NCBI GenBank assembly: GCA_015680685.1 | Contig: MNCI01005236.1 | Span: 370,828-428,918, forward strand | DNA from: Gnetum montanum | Taxonomy: Eukaryota; Streptophyta; Gnetopsida; Gnetales; Gnetaceae | Length of the DNA: 58,091 nucleotides | Direction of reading: 5' to 3' | Shown here: piece by piece, positions 9,793-21,889 of the stretch | Numbering within the stretch: the first letter of the stretch is position 1 | Layout of the letters: each line of letters starts with the position of its first letter | Made by a program: the position numbers and the translations under genes | Notes under the pieces: generated by a model | What the model was told of the DNA's origin: nothing | Seen by the model: the letters and a program-made list of their open reading frames with translations, nothing else | Databases searched by the model: none

Positions 9793-10077
9793 CTTCTTAA
9801 GCTGAGGTAGGTTTCAAGTTTTATACATCTTGTGAAAAATCATTTTAACAACAAGACATGAATTAAGAAGAGCCTTGCATGGCTCATTTCCATTGATTTG
9901 TAAATAGGTTAAGGGACTCTCAAGATTAGATCTTTTCCTAGGAAAGTAGCTAGCCTTTATCCAATCAGTTACTACATGGGTTAGCATAACGTTATGCACC
10001 TTGGGAGGTGTTTGGTTCGAAGGGGACATGAATGGATTAGATGCAAAGGATGAAAGAGAAGCAAGGTTATCAATCAC
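9793..10077 (-). pseudogene. Element D: protease fragment
   Basis: The translation includes VMLTHVVTDWIKASYFP and NGNEPCKALLNSCLVVKMI, aligning with element B's protease (VGNEPCKALL...). The active-site aspartate position reads N (LLNS instead of LLDS), so the enzyme would be dead. The frame continues past a TGA into NLPQLKKS before the truncation at 9793. The stop replaces a tryptophan (TGG to TGA) seen in B. Confidence 0.65.
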
Positions 10078-10099
10078 AGGTGTCTATTAGGGCTTTATA

Positions 10100-12660
10100 G
10101 GATTGTTGGTTCAAAAGAATGATCTTTTTCAGGATTTGATTTTTGAACCACTCAGCTGAGGAGCTAGCTATAAGTTAACAACCCTAGTAGCATTTTGTTG
10201 TTGTGGCTAGGCTAGAATCTTGCCCTGCATTGATGGAGTAGGTGGTAATTGGGTTAAGGATGGAGGGACATGCATAGAAGGATGAGGAAGATGATAATGA
10301 TATAGGGATTTCTCTCTTGGAGATGGAGATTGAGCTTTGTAGTACTTAGGAGGGTAGTAGTGATATTGAAATGAGGCATGACTGAAAGAGTCACTAGGAA
10401 AAATGGGTAGCTGAACATAGTACCCATATGGATCAAGCTATTTATAAAGGTACTGCTACCTTGGTGGTGGCATCCCCCACAACTGTGGATGTTGTTACTT
10501 ATGATGCTACTTAAAAGGTTGTTGTGGAGCTCCACTTGGATAATAGGCTTCTTGTTGGTGGAACTACCTTGGGTTTCCTTACGGATAAGGCAACCTTTTG
10601 AGTGCTTACCTTCTAGCCAATCTAGGATTTAGAGAATACACCCTAGAATTTTGCAAGTGTGACATAACAAGGCAACATCCCTTAGGATTTTCGTATTAGT
10701 AGATGTCACACCCACCATCATCATCTAATTCGAACTCTGCAACCTCTTCTACTGCAGCAACCTTGCCCTTACCCCTTTGGTGAGCATGTGCAACTTTCTT
10801 TCTTTTGCAATCATAATCACTACTTTGCTCTTTGGATGCCTCTACTATTTTCAGAGCGATTTAGAACTTTTGATCTAAAGAGTTCCACATTTTGTCTAAC
10901 TTGGCCGAAACTTTGGAGACAAATTTCTAAATTGACAAGATCTTTCACTACACCACCTCATCAAGTGGTTCCTCCTCCTCATTGTCACTAAACTAGACTT
11001 CCCTTTTTCTAATGGAAGGATCCCAGTTGTACTCCCCTAGACTTTCTCTCTTTCTTAGCTCTACTTCTTCTTTTGCAACCTGCTCAATAAGCCTTAGGAT
11101 CTAATGGGCTCTAAGTTCTGACAATCTCCCTTAGGCATAGATCCCAAAAGTTCTCCTCATTTCTAATCAAAGCCCATCTATGATATGGCGAAGCTACTCT
11201 CTTTGAGAATAACCATGGCCAAGACATCATTGCAAAAGGGAATAGTACCTACCCATGGCTATGTCCAGGGGTTCATGTGTTCCTTGTCTCCAACCTTGGA
11301 TCTACTTTCTCATGTTAGACACTTGAGAGTACGTCTAATATTTGTCATTGAATAGCTTAAGCATTGTACTCTATTTACAAATTGATTCTGGCTCCAAAGC
11401 CTACCAACTTTCAGCTTCTTTTATGAGTGTCCATGGGAAAAACTTTAATTTCTACCATTCATTTTCCACATTTTATAAGGCATAGGCATTGTGAAAGGCT
11501 TGTAGGTGGCTTTGTAGATCCAAGTTATATCTCCCTTTGAACTTGGAAATATTGTTCGTATCCAATTGCTTGATTCTACTATCTTTCACATGCCTTGTTA
11601 GAATTCTCACTACCTCTACGATATTTAGGATATTTTAAGTTGCAAGCAAAGGTTCATCATAATCGTGACCTCTGTGATGGCCATGATGCCTATGATGTCC
11701 TATGTTGTTCCTTCTCTCATGGTTGCAAGCCTCCCTTGAATGCCCATGTTCCTAATCTCGATTGGTTCAATAGGCCCTACAATCATCTCTATCCTACCAA
11801 TCACCTCCATTACGGTCACATCCTCTATGACTTCGGTTAAAGCTAGAGGAGGAAAAAGAGGACGATGAAGGTAAAGAGGAAGAAGGATTAGCACCATGAT
11901 GCTTGCCACCCCCTCTTTGATGGTCACGACCATGATCATCATCATTATGTCTATCCTTGTCCTTGCCATGACTTCCACCTTTGAATTCCCCATAATCACA
12001 GGACCCGTTCTTGCCCAAACTAGGATTGTTTACAATGGATTGTAAGTTCTAGTTCAAGCCTCCTTCATTGAAACCCAAGGGAGGAGAGTTAGTGAAATGA
12101 AAATCCCCAGAGAAAGGATCCTCACTATCCTTTTGACCCAACAAGAACAAGGTGTTATTAAACCATTTTTCCTTTACAACTTCATAATGCTTCTCCTGTT
12201 GCCAATCAATTTTACACTATGCCTTAGTGGGATGATAATCCTTGGAGTTGTGATCCTACACAATGTACTCAGCATGAAGCCCCTAGATATCCAACCTCAT
12301 AAGAGTTTGTTGGAGCATCATAGGAACTAATTGATTGAGCAGCAACATAAGGTTTTCCTCCATATCCATGCATTGCATCTAGTCATCTTGATGCAAGAAG
12401 AAGGTGAAATTGAGCACATAATCATCAGGATAAGTATATACCACTCAGCATTATTGGGGCACTAGCAAATTTGATCATTCATTCCTTTGATTGGATGTGT
12501 GCTTGAATTTCAACGAAGAATCATCCCTATGAGAAGAAAACATTTTCAAATTAACAAAAAAATCAATGTGCTTTTTAAAATTGTTATTAGTTAGAACAAT
12601 TACGACTTTATATTTCGATCCAACGATGTTGAATAATTTTCACTAAGTCCTAAATAGTGC
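10100..12660 (-). pseudogene. Element D: gag pseudogene
   Basis: The minus-strand reading matches element A gag piece by piece, with many stops and frameshifts. An H/D/S-rich stretch (12018-11794) corresponds to A's stretch at about 19040-19240, the capsid-like part lies at about 11350-11650, and the DDGGCDI...NPKG zinc-knuckle remnant is at about 10670-10720. No frame is long enough to make a protein. The plus-strand ORFs here are shadows. Confidence 0.6.
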
Positions 12661-12675
12661 ATGTATCAAACTAAA

Positions 12676-12695
12676 GTCCTTGGAAATGATGCCAA
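12676..12695 (-). promoter_or_regulatory. Element D primer-binding site
   Basis: Immediately inside the LTR the minus strand reads ttggcatcatttccaaggac, matching in place and form the sites of A (ttggcaccattactaggaac) and B. It would bind the 3' end of a tRNA, probably tRNA-Asp as described for Athila/Tat-type elements; the site is degraded. Confidence 0.6.
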
Positions 12696-13492
12696 TGATG
12701 AGCAACAAGTATACCCTATGCCTAACCATACGAATCACTAATGTTCACTTAACAATTTGATCAAATTCTGTAGACTTTAGTTCTCTTAAGTACACTGGGT
12801 TCTAAGAGGTGAAACTAGCCATTGTAATCATTGTCTTCCTAATTCCACTTGTGAAGTTCAATAGTATGGTTAAGTGTAACTGAGGTATATGATTTTTATC
12901 ATTTTCACTTTTATGTATTTAGTTGGCTAAGAATCAAAAATAAAGAATAAAGTAATTTAATTGCTAAATTAATCTAACAACTAACACTTAACTAATCCTA
13001 ACATAAGCATTTGTTTTCTCTTACCTAAACACATATAACACTACTGGGTTACCAAATGTTAAGCATTACTAAGATTACCAAACGTTAGATGTATGCTCAA
13101 AGTGGTTGTGCTTATGTTTACTATTTAATTGCTATTAATTAGTTAATTAATTAATTACTTAAAAACATTAAAAGAAATTGCTTGAATATTAAATGCATAA
13201 GTAAACAATTAATTTAATCCAAAGTGCTACAAGGTTTATCAGAAAAGCTAATGCTCAAATAAATATCCATACTCTTTGACTCTTACTGCACGCACTCAAA
13301 AAATATTCTAACTCTGAAGTGGAAAAACTACAAGCGCTTCACTACAACTATGAAAACTTATGCCATAAACATGGTGGGTAAGCATGCATTTATAGGTGAA
13401 ACAGGGTGCCCGATCGACGGGTACATGTCAATAGGTCAAACTCTACATCGACAAGATCCTATCGATGGGGTCACCATCAATGCAACTCATCA
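12696..13492 (-). repeat. Element D 5' LTR
   Basis: 797 bp, starting TGATGAG and ending CATCA when read on the minus strand. It has a TATA box (minus CCTATAAATGC, at about 13388-13397). The U5 half shares 'cataccattatgcc...' style text with A, B and C. It includes ttaattaattaattaa at about 13140 and paired ATCGAT-like hexamers upstream of the TATA box. Confidence 0.8.
13413..13486 (-). promoter_or_regulatory. Element D paired-hexamer U3 motif (ATCGAT type)
   Basis: On the minus strand: ATTGAT-9-ATCGAT, ATCGAT-AGGATCTT-GTCGAT, and ATTGAC-ATGTACCC-GTCGAT. Two of the three have exactly 8 bp between hexamers, as in A, B and C, and one spacer ends in ACCC. The hexamers are variants of the palindrome ATCGAT. 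Confidence 0.6.
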
Positions 13493-14595
13493 ACTTATTT
13501 TAGGTTCCCACACCCTATAATTATATTTTATAGTTATAATCCAGCCAATGCATTCAAACCATTTGCACCTAGGGAAACAGACCACTAACAATCCCATAAG
13601 TCTTCAAGATATTGTATAATTCAAGTTTACCATATTTATCACTTTCACCATCATGTATACCGGAGCCTCCTTTAGGCAATAATTGGTACCTGTACAAAAT
13701 AATCGGATCGGAGTTCGTAACTATCCGGCCTGACACCATGTTGCTTTAAAATTATTTAAAATACTACGGAGCACTCGGTTCGAAAGTCATCAAAACGGCT
13801 CCTGCTTCACATGGCCAATTGGACACACTTATTTAATTACGGGACAGTAGAACGGATAGCCACATTCCATCCCTACACGCAACTACAGCCAGTCAGCCAC
13901 TACAGTGACTTGATTCTTGCACAAACGTTGGTTCATTGACCCACCACTGGTAAGTTGCCGCTATCTATGCCTCTTGAAGGCAAAGCATTGTCTACAGAAT
14001 GACGTTTTTGGGTCTTGGATGGGATTTTGCATAAAAAGCTACCCATGTACAACCACGAGTCCAAGTTAGATCATCAGTTACATATTAAAAGTTACCGGAT
14101 GCCCCGAACCAATTGGAATCGAATTGAGAATGCACCCATAAATTATGCATTTCCTGCAAATCAGCAATGATATATTTCAAGAAGGTTGCAGTCGTTAAGT
14201 TCACAAACCAGACAACACTCAAGGGCCCGGCTGTACGACTTTTCTTTGACACATTTTGACTTTGTACCGCGATTGCCGTATGTTTTTTTCAGTTCACAAT
14301 TGAAGCCTGCTGCCATTAGAAACGCCACAATAAACCAATGCAGACATTCCCAAAAAAGGATGCATGCACACTGCCGCAACTGCCTGCAAATTTTTACGAA
14401 TTGGCAAGGATTGCGCCATCGCAATCGACAAAGAAACGCGCAGAGTTCACGCAGGCGCAGCCCAAGTGGAGGACATGCTATGGCCGCTAAAATTGGTGCA
14501 TAAAGAAGAGTGATTAAGGATGTACCAGTTATCTACGAACTTCAGTTCAGTGGGATTCCTGCCATGTGAAGGAGGTCGTTTTCCTTTCTAGAGGT
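13493..14595. other. Host intergenic DNA downstream of the LTP gene
   Basis: I see no gene or recognisable repeat. It would hold the 3' untranslated region of the LTP gene near 14590; no canonical AATAAA is evident. The frames at 14161-14503 show no family resemblance. Confidence 0.4.
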
Positions 14596-15641
14596 TTAAT
14601 GATTCAATTTCCGGAAGCCGATCTTGCCGTTTGAAATCAAAGCAGAGATCGCTGCGGCAACGGATGCGGCCAGCACTCTTACGAAACGTCCTGAAAATGC
14701 ACACCTCACTAGTTAACCGCTACAAATCGTCGCAGACGAGAAATTCTAAAATCAAAAATACGATCACTGAAGGATTGTCGATAAATAATAATAGCACATC
14801 GCACGACACGATGCGAAGATCTATCAAACGAAGCAATAAACTGGAAACTGGAAATTCCTATTATGTTCAGGAAACCACAAAGGAAAGTAAAAGTATCTCG
14901 GAATCTACTCTCATTTTCTATCATCCTAAACCCTAGGTTCTTGAAACGGAAAATTTTGTAGAAAACTCCGAAGGAAAAAATGAAACGTCGATACCTGAAG
15001 CAGAAGAAGCAGACGAAGAAGCGGTCACAGACGCCACGGAAGGTCCTTGGCTACTACCGCTCGGCTTTTCTGCATGTCAAATGCTCAGAGACAAACAAGA
15101 TTTCAAAAAAAACACATATGCAAAAAGGAGGAGATTTGGACAAAAGACATGACAGAAACAAGATTCCAATAAAAACGTATGCGAAAAGAAGGAGATTTTG
15201 GACAAAAGACGAGAGAAAATGACAAAGGAAAACGAATTAAGTTTGAAATGAAAGCGCACCATGGCCGCAACGATCGGGATGGACGGAGAGCGAGCAGCGG
15301 GAGGGCAGAAGCATGGCCTGCGAGAGGTCGATGCCGGCCTGTCTCATGAAGTCTCCGGTCACCAGATCGCACAGGCACTGCGGATCTTTCTTCAAAACCG
15401 ACGCCAGCGCCGTGCAGCACTCCTTCAGCGTCTGCGTCTGCGTCTGATTCTGCGATTCCGTCTGAGTATGCGTTTGCGTCTGCGCTTTGCTCTGATTCAG
15501 GAATCTGGTGCAGGGAAGAAGCGTCGGCACGCACGTATTGTCCTCCGCGGCCATGGCCGACGAAAACATCGCCACAAAAACAGGAGGCAACAGCAACGCC
15601 ACCGACAACTTTATGCTTCTGAATCGCCTCGAATCCTCCAT
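14596..15641 (-). CDS. GPI-anchored-type non-specific lipid-transfer protein (three exons)
   Basis: Exon 1 is 15641-15260, exon 2 15069-14995, exon 3 14690-14596. The introns (190 and 304 nt) are GT-AG and both in phase 1. The 183-aa product has a signal peptide (about 1-31, ending AMA|A), then the eight-cysteine motif C-Xn-C-Xn-CC-Xn-CXC-Xn-C-Xn-C at residues 37, 44, 75, 76, 89, 91, 116 and 125 (protease inhibitor/seed storage/LTP family). A Ser/Gly-rich linker from exon 2 (about 129-152) follows, then a hydrophobic stretch from exon 3 (RVLAASVAAAISALIS) fitting a GPI-attachment signal. The family binds lipids in an apoplastic pocket at the cell surface. Two features are odd: a Q/T-rich stretch between cysteines 2 and 3 makes that spacing about twice normal, and about 11 polar residues follow the hydrophobic tail. 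An in-frame upstream ATG at 15713 exists; I chose 15641 because the signal peptide follows it. Confidence 0.85.
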
Positions 15642-16446
15642 TTCCGTTATATTTGCCTGCAACTTGCAGTTGAAACTGAGCTCTGAAACCAAGTTCGCAG
15701 TGAATCTCCACAACTGCTCTGGAATTCTGCCTCTTCCGTTGTTGCTGTGTCGATACGCCTGGCGATTGTTGCAGACCGTTTTGAAGGTTTTTTCTTTTTT
15801 CTGACGGAAATGCGAGCGTTGTTATTGTTGTTTGAAGGGCCCCCCGTAATGTGCGGATGCCACATGAAAGTAAGTTTTTGTGGGCCGACAGGATTGCTCC
15901 AACGCTTTTTGACAATGTGGCGCACCAGATGCCGACATGGCCCGAATCCTTTCTAACGACCACCATTGTAATGCGGATTGCGATCCTTCATCATCATCAT
16001 CGACGCTGATTTCCAATCCATCATCATGACTGATGACAATATCTGTCGACCCCTCATAGGCGTCGCAGATAATTTTGGGTTTGAATGTTAATATTTCGAT
16101 GCGACACTTGCATGTGACTTGACAAATTTTTCATACCACTTTTGACAATGACACCATCGGCACCTAACGGCATTTCAAATTTTGATTTTTCAACTCTATC
16201 TTTATGGTTTCACACCTGCACAGGGGAGGAGGGGAGGGTACTATTACATATGCTGGTATTATTTTAGCCGGTGCAACTTTACCCAATTCACAACCCAACA
16301 ATTCGTCGGTGTAATTTGCATTCCTGAGGGCATAAGATAGGCCGTAAACTGCCGCATAATGTCGTCATTATGAGATTGCTTTTTAACTGCCATTCCAAAT
16401 AATTATCCGTCACTTCCGCTCTTTTTCCAAACATCCACCAACTTCG
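15642..16446. other. Upstream region of the LTP gene
   Basis: This should hold the promoter and 5' UTR of the LTP gene. I see no clear TATA box within 200 bp of the ATG, only a pyrimidine/purine tract (A/G-rich on the minus strand, about 15786-15805). The minus-strand frames of 60-290 codons here are not gene-like. Confidence 0.35.
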
Positions 16447-16740
16447 TACACTATTGTATTAATCATAATGAGTGATCATGATTATTTTTCATATGACAAC
16501 AACAAATATTGATTATGAATGATTCGCCATAACCAAAAGTACATACAGACAACATTAATGTATTAACCATAATGATCATTTTTCATATAACAACCATTAT
16601 TGATTATGAATGTTTGGCCATAACCAAAAGTATATAGAAACAACCTCATACAGTATTGTATTAAACATAATGATTCGTTATCATTGTTTTTTATACCAAC
16701 TATTATTAATTATGAATGTTTGGCTTTATGATTAATGTAA
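16447..16740. repeat. AT-rich tandem repeat, three copies of about 80-110 bp
   Basis: The units start near 16447, 16555 and 16653, each carrying 'tgtattaa.cataatga', 'cat' phrases and 'attattgattatgaatg.tt' followed by 'ggccataaccaaaagta' in the first two. They are diverged and have no coding potential. This is host DNA. Confidence 0.6.
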
Positions 16741-17458
16741 TACTAAGCTTTGTAAATAATATCCTCAATGATTAAAGAAAAGTGCCTTAAAACATTTCAA
16801 TCTCTTTTTTTTCTTTTCAAGTTGAATAAATTCCCTTTTTGCATGGAATAAACTACCCTTGAGGGGTGGTTAGATAGTCACTAATTAGCTTGATGATTTC
16901 CAGTGTCATTTGGTATCCTTTCACTACTTTTAGAAGGTTGTTACATGGGACTTTATTAAAGCAGTTAGTTACATCATGTAGCAATAATGTAGCAATATTA
17001 TGCTTATCCGCCTCCATTGGTCAATGGAGCCATAGCAAGTTATGAACAAGGGCCTTTTTGGAACTCATGAGATGTTTCAAAGAATGCATGATCATAGATG
17101 CAAGATAGACAAATGCCAACCTCGCAACATCAATCTATCCCTAAGAGTGGGAAAAGAGTGGGAATAGTGAGGGGTCTCAAATCCAGTTTATCAAGGCACC
17201 TTTAGTATATGTCACCATGGAACTAAACCAATATTTACCTTAGTTTATATTGTAAAATACATATTGAATATCTTTTGAAAAAAGTGGAAAAAACTTATTA
17301 GGATTGCAAATTAACACTTCTTGAATTCCATAGGCCAGATAATTGAAATCATATTTGTTCATATTAGTTATCATTATTGTATGTTAATATAGGTCACACA
17401 TACAAAGCATGCTTTCTTTTGTTATGGGTCTAATTGTAAGGATGAAACCCTAAACATG
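16741..17458. other. Host DNA to the left of element A
   Basis: No gene is visible. From about 17340 it matches the ~300-bp tandem unit found right of element A (37437-38110): 'gattgaaatcatatttgttc', 'ttcttttgttatgggtctaa', 'gatgaaacc'. Element A therefore split this repeat. Confidence 0.55.
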
Positions 17459-18345
17459 TGATGAGTCACGTTTTGACTGGCTCCGATATCAAATACACAA
17501 TATCGGAGCCTCAATGTCAGATACCCAATATCAGACCCCAAGATGCGATGTCAAATATCCAATATCACGGGTTATACGTCAACTTATAAATACAACGCTT
17601 GGGCACACAGTTTCCATATAGTTTTTCTCATAGCATAGTGAAGCTCTTGCAGTTTGTTTTCTCTAAAGTTAGAATATTTTCCAAAGTGCCTACAATAGGA
17701 GTCATTGAGTGTATTGACCTTTATTCGAGCACTGTTATACTTGAGCACGGCAATGTGTGCAAAAATAAAGATGAGCTTTCTAATTAAATCTTGCAACACC
17801 TTGGCTACCTTAAATACTTTATTTATGCATTTAATGTTTCATGCAATTTCCTTTAATGCTTTCAAGTAGTTAAGCTAAGTAAGCTAATTAGATTCAATAG
17901 TAATTAATCAATTAAGCACATAAGTATGACTGCTTCGAACATACATATGACTCTTGGTAATCCTAGCAACTCTTAACGTTTGGTAACCCAGCAGCGTTAT
18001 CCATGTTCAAGATGTGCGTAGAAAGTAGGATTGGATACTTATGTTAAGATAGTTAGTTATTGATTAGCAATTAGATTAAGTTACATTGATTATAAATTAT
18101 GTTTCAACCTGTTCTTAATAGTAGACAAATAAAATATAAAATAATAAAAATCATGTGCCTCAATTATACTTAACCATACAATTAAGCTCCACAAGTATAG
18201 TTGAGAAGACAACGATTGTCACGATTAGATTACATGTTCTAGAACAAATGTGCTTAAGAACTAAAGATCTACGGGATTCGACTAGATCATGTGTGAATGC
18301 TTGTGATTCGTATGGTTGGGCATATGGATACCTCGTCACTCATCA
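17459..18345 (+). repeat. Element A 5' LTR
   Basis: 887 bp, TGATGAG...CATCA. U3 carries three GATATC-type paired hexamers (17485-17566), followed by a TATA box (TATAAATA, 17585-17592). U5 ends with 'catatggataccctcgtcac...' just before CATCA. The short frames inside are not genes. Confidence 0.9.
17485..17566 (+). promoter_or_regulatory. Element A 5' LTR paired-hexamer motifs (GATATC type)
   Basis: Three 20-bp units: GATATC-AAATACAC-AATATC (17485-17504), AATGTC-AGATACCC-AATATC (17513-17532), GATGTC-AAATATCC-AATATC (17547-17566). The spacer is always 8 bp. The first lies in a perfect 11-bp inverted repeat (GGCTCCGATAT at 17479-17489, ATATCGGAGCC at 17500-17510). They sit 20-100 bp upstream of the TATA box. 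Confidence 0.75.
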
Positions 18346-18365
18346 TTGGCACCATTACTAGGAAC
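18346..18365 (+). promoter_or_regulatory. Element A primer-binding site
   Basis: ttggcaccattactaggaac directly follows the LTR. It is a decayed form of the TTGGCGCCGTTGCCGGGGA-type site known from Athila/Tat elements, usually ascribed to tRNA-Asp. Confidence 0.7.
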
Positions 18366-18501
18366 TTTTAGTTGTTATGTGTGCTATTTAGGATTTAGTA
18401 AAAATTATTCAAAATAATTGGAACAAACCATAGAGTCATATCATACTTTAAAATAACTACAACAATTTTAAAAAGCACACTACATTTTTATTTCTCTAAC
18501 A

Positions 18502-21019
18502 TAAGATGTCTTCTTCTCATAGGAGCGATTCTCAACCCAAGTCAATGAAGTACATCAGCAGGTGCCCCAACAATACAGAGTGGTATATGCTCATCCTGAT
18601 GAGTATGTACCCAATTTCACCATCATCCTACACCAGGATGAATAACTACAGTGGCGTGACATGGAGGGCAACATCATGTTGCCACCCAATTGATATGTTC
18701 CTGCAATGCTCCAACAAACTCTTACATGTTTAGGCCCCCAAGGAGTTCATGCTGAGTATGTTATATAGGATAGTGACACCAGGGATTATCATCCCACTAA
18801 GGCACAATGTCTAAGAGATCGGCAGCTATAACAATGCTATGAACCTGTGAAGGGGAAGTGGTTCAATGATTTCCCATACCTGTTGTACCAAAAATATGGT
18901 GGAGAACCCCTCTTTGGGGGTTTTCCATTTAGTGAAATTCCTCTCTTTGACTTCAGTGAAGGAAGTCAGAACCAAAACCTACAATCCACAATCCATAATC
19001 CAAGTTCTAGCAAAAATGGATCCAATGACAAAGGCGGATCCAAGGAGGAGAGTCAGGGTAGGGATGCAGACAAGAAACAAGATCATGATCATGACAACGA
19101 TCATCAAAGAGGGGGTAGTAGGCACTGTGATGGTGCTAGTCCTCCTTTCTCTTCACCTTTGTCATCATCTTCTTCCTCGTCTAGCTCTGACCACAACTTC
19201 AAGGGGTGTAGTCATGATCGAGGTGATCGACAAGATTAAAATGATTGAAGGGAGCACCAGGCAAGTCAAGACTAGGGGCATGGGCATTCAAGAGAGACAT
19301 GTTTCCATGAATGATGGGGGAGTAGAGGGCATCGTAGGCATTAGAATCATGGCCTTAATGAGCCTTTGCATGCTACCCGAAGCATGCCTAACATTGCAGA
19401 GGTAGTGAGAATTCCCACAAGGCACATAAAGAGTAGTCGAATCAAAAGACTAAACATGAACAATATTCCTCAGTTCAAAAGGGGATATAACTCAGATCCA
19501 CATAACCATCTCCAAGCTTTTCAAGATACATGTGCCTTGCAAAATATAGAAAATAAGTGGCAAAGGCTTAAGTTGTTCCCCAAGACACTCATTAAAGAAG
19601 CAAAAAACTGGTACCAGTCCTTAGAATTGCAATTTATCAAACAATGGAGTATAATGCTTGAACTGTTCAATGACAAGTATCAAATGTGCTCTTGAGTGTC
19701 CAACTTGATGAGTTAGATCCAAGGATGGAAACAAGGGACACATGAACCCTTGGATGCCACCATGGACCGATACTATTCCTTATTACATAGATGTCTTGGC
19801 CATGGTTATTCTCAATTGGAGCAACTTCACCACATTGTAGATGGGCATCGATTAGAAACAAGAAGAATTCTTTACGTCTATGCCCAAGGATGATTATTAG
19901 AATTAGGAGCCCATTAGATCCAGAGGTTGATTGAGTAGGTAGCAAAAGAGGAAGGAGAATTAAGGAAATGAGAAAGTGTAGAAGAGTACAACTGTGATCC
20001 TTCCATTCACAAGAGGGATGTTAAATTCAATGATAGTGAGGAATAATTAGCACTTGATGAGGTGGTAAACCGAAAAACCTTACTGCTTCAAAAATTCACT
20101 TTTGAAATTTCAGCCAAGGTTGATCATTTATGGGAGTCTATGGATAGTAGATTTCAAGATATCCTAAAAATTGTTGAAGAGTCCAAAGAACAAGGTAGTG
20201 ACCATGATCACAAGAGATGCAAGGAAGTTGAACATGTCAATCAAAGAGGTAAGGGCAAGATTTCTATAATAAAGGAAGTTGTGGAAATCAAATCAGATGA
20301 TGATGGTGGATGTGACATTTGCCATTATGAACATCCTAAGGGATATTTTTCTATTGTGTTGCACTTATAGGAATCTAGGGTGTATGCCCTAAATTCAAGA
20401 CTAGCACAAAGGCAAACATCTAGAAGATTGCCTTATCCTTAAGGAAATTCTAGGCAGTTTTACCACCAATAATAATATTATCCAAGTGGAACTCCACTGC
20501 AACCATATGAGCAGTATCAACAGTGGTAGCAACCACAGTCATGGGCGCTAGCACCGAAAAGGCAACAATATCCTTAGAGACAACCTGATCCATATGGGTA
20601 CTACGTTCAGCAACCCTTGTCTCCATGTGACTCTTCCAATCACATTTCCACTTTCCAATCTCATTACTACCCTCTTGATAATTATCAAATTTATTCTTCA
20701 CATGCAAGTTGTGGGAACTAAATCAAATAATGATGGTGGGTGTGACATTTACCATTATGAACATCCTAAGGGATGTTTTCCTATTGTGTCACACTTACAA
20801 GAATTTAGGGTGTATGCCCTAAATCCAGAACTAGCACAAAGGCAAATACCTAGAAGATTGCCTTATCCTCAAGGCTATTCTAGGCAATTTCACCAGCAAA
20901 TAGTATTATACAAGTGGAACTCCACTGCAACCATATGAGCAGTATCAATAGTGGTAGCAACCACAGTCATGGGCATTGGCACTACTGAGGCAGTAATACC
21001 CTTATAGACAACTTGATCC
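18502..21019 (+). pseudogene. Element A: gag pseudogene (upstream of the C insertion)
   Basis: It starts near the ATG at 18506. An S/D/H-rich stretch (about 19000-19240) precedes the capsid-like domain at 19366-19695 (NIPQFKRGY, then LKLFPKTLIKEAKNWYQSLE and FNDKYQM). Next come FEISAKVDHLWE (20100) and a zinc-knuckle remnant CDICHYEHPKG (about 20311-20345). Frames shift several times and stops are many. Part of the 3' end is tandemly duplicated (20278-20707 and onward), and the second copy was hit by element C. Its continuation is at 30474. Confidence 0.75.
20278..21019 (+). repeat. 430-bp tandem duplication inside element A gag
   Basis: The sequence from 20278 (gttgtggaaatcaaatca) is repeated from 20708 (gttgtgggaactaaatca), covering the zinc-knuckle and the text up to 'gatccatatgggtactac'. 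The second copy continues beyond element C at 30469. Both junctions share gttgtgg, suggesting a microhomology-driven event. The duplication predates C, since only copy 2 is interrupted. Confidence 0.75.
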
Positions 21020-21024
21020 ATATG
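21020..21024. repeat. Target-site duplication of element C, left copy (atatg)
   Basis: atatg just left of C's LTR, identical to 30469-30473. The uninterrupted site exists in the first duplicate (about 20592: ccatatgggtactac), confirming the insertion. Confidence 0.9.
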
Positions 21025-21889
21025 TGATGAGTGCTTAGGTACCCCTACACTCAACCATACGAATACGAGCATGTACACACAATCTGGTCGAACTTTGTAG
21101 ATGGACTAGTTGTGGTATCTAGATAGTTACACATTGATCACAGTTCACTTTCTTCCCACCTGGACTAGTATTTACTTTATCACATATGGTTTAGTCCAGA
21201 GTGAGGCGAGTGATGTGATCCTAAACTAGTGCTACTCCTAGAGATGATGGAAAATAATCTTGTTTTAAGCTAATAGCCGATGAAAAGCAAAATCTAAACT
21301 AGGCTAAGTACGATGAGCATCCCTCCTTAATCATCTGTGTGAATCTTAGATGTTGAGTACTACTTCTGGGATTACCAAGCACATATTACTTAAGCACTCC
21401 TAGATACGCTACTCGGTTACCAAGTAGTTACACTTAAATATTTGTGATTAATTCGTACTCATTCTGCATTTAATAATAGGAATAGTAAATGATGATAAAG
21501 AAATATTAATGAAGAAAACAATAAACAACAATTAACAATTAAAGTAATTAAAAGCTAAGTGAATGCTGCAATGATGGAGTAATCTCGATCTTTATTGCCG
21601 ATCATGTGCATGTCCAAGTACGTCACACTCGAATAAAGGTTCCGCACAATTACAATCATCACACTACGAGCATGCACTAGGTAAAGAACTAAAATGAATT
21701 GAAAACTGACAAAAAAGACTCTATTCTAACACTTACCAACTCCTCCCTTTTCTTGTGTGCCTAAATGTGTATTTATAGACTTACACATGAATCACAATAT
21801 CGTGTATTCAATATCGTTATCTAGGCTATGATATCACATACCCAATATCAAGGATCTGATATCGGGGCCTAGCAAACAACGATTCATCA
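21025..21889 (-). repeat. Element C 3' LTR
   Basis: 865 bp, minus-strand TGATGAATC...CATCA. It is closely similar to the LTR at 29611-30468. It has GATATC-type paired hexamers at 21796-21863 and a TATA box downstream (minus CTATAAATAC, about 21772-21781). Confidence 0.9.
21796..21863 (-). promoter_or_regulatory. Element C 3' LTR paired-hexamer motifs (GATATC type)
   Basis: In plus-strand spelling: AATATC-GTGTATTC-AATATC (21796-21815), then three hexamers in phase at a 14-bp pitch, GATATC-ACATACCC-AATATC-AAGGATCT-GATATC (21830-21863). All spacers are 8 bp. Confidence 0.75.

Larger units (their letters stand above)
9793..13492 (-). mobile_element. Element D: truncated gypsy-like element (5' LTR, gag, part of protease)
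   Basis: Read on the minus strand: a 5' LTR (12696-13492), a primer-binding site, gag, and the start of the protease, then an abrupt end at about 9793 against family E sequence. It is close to element A in gag and LTR. No pol or 3' LTR remains. The flank at 13493 is taken as host DNA; no target duplication can be tested because the other end is lost. Confidence 0.75.

Noticed and set aside
11700-12018. His/Asp/Ser-rich minus-strand frames that could be a metal-binding protein
   Set aside because: They align with the low-complexity stretch of element A gag (about 19040-19240), so they belong to element D gag.
15103-15966. 287-codon minus-strand open frame over the LTP gene
   Set aside because: It reads a different frame from the eight-cysteine protein, crosses intron 1, and shows no family motif. 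The LTP exons explain the region.
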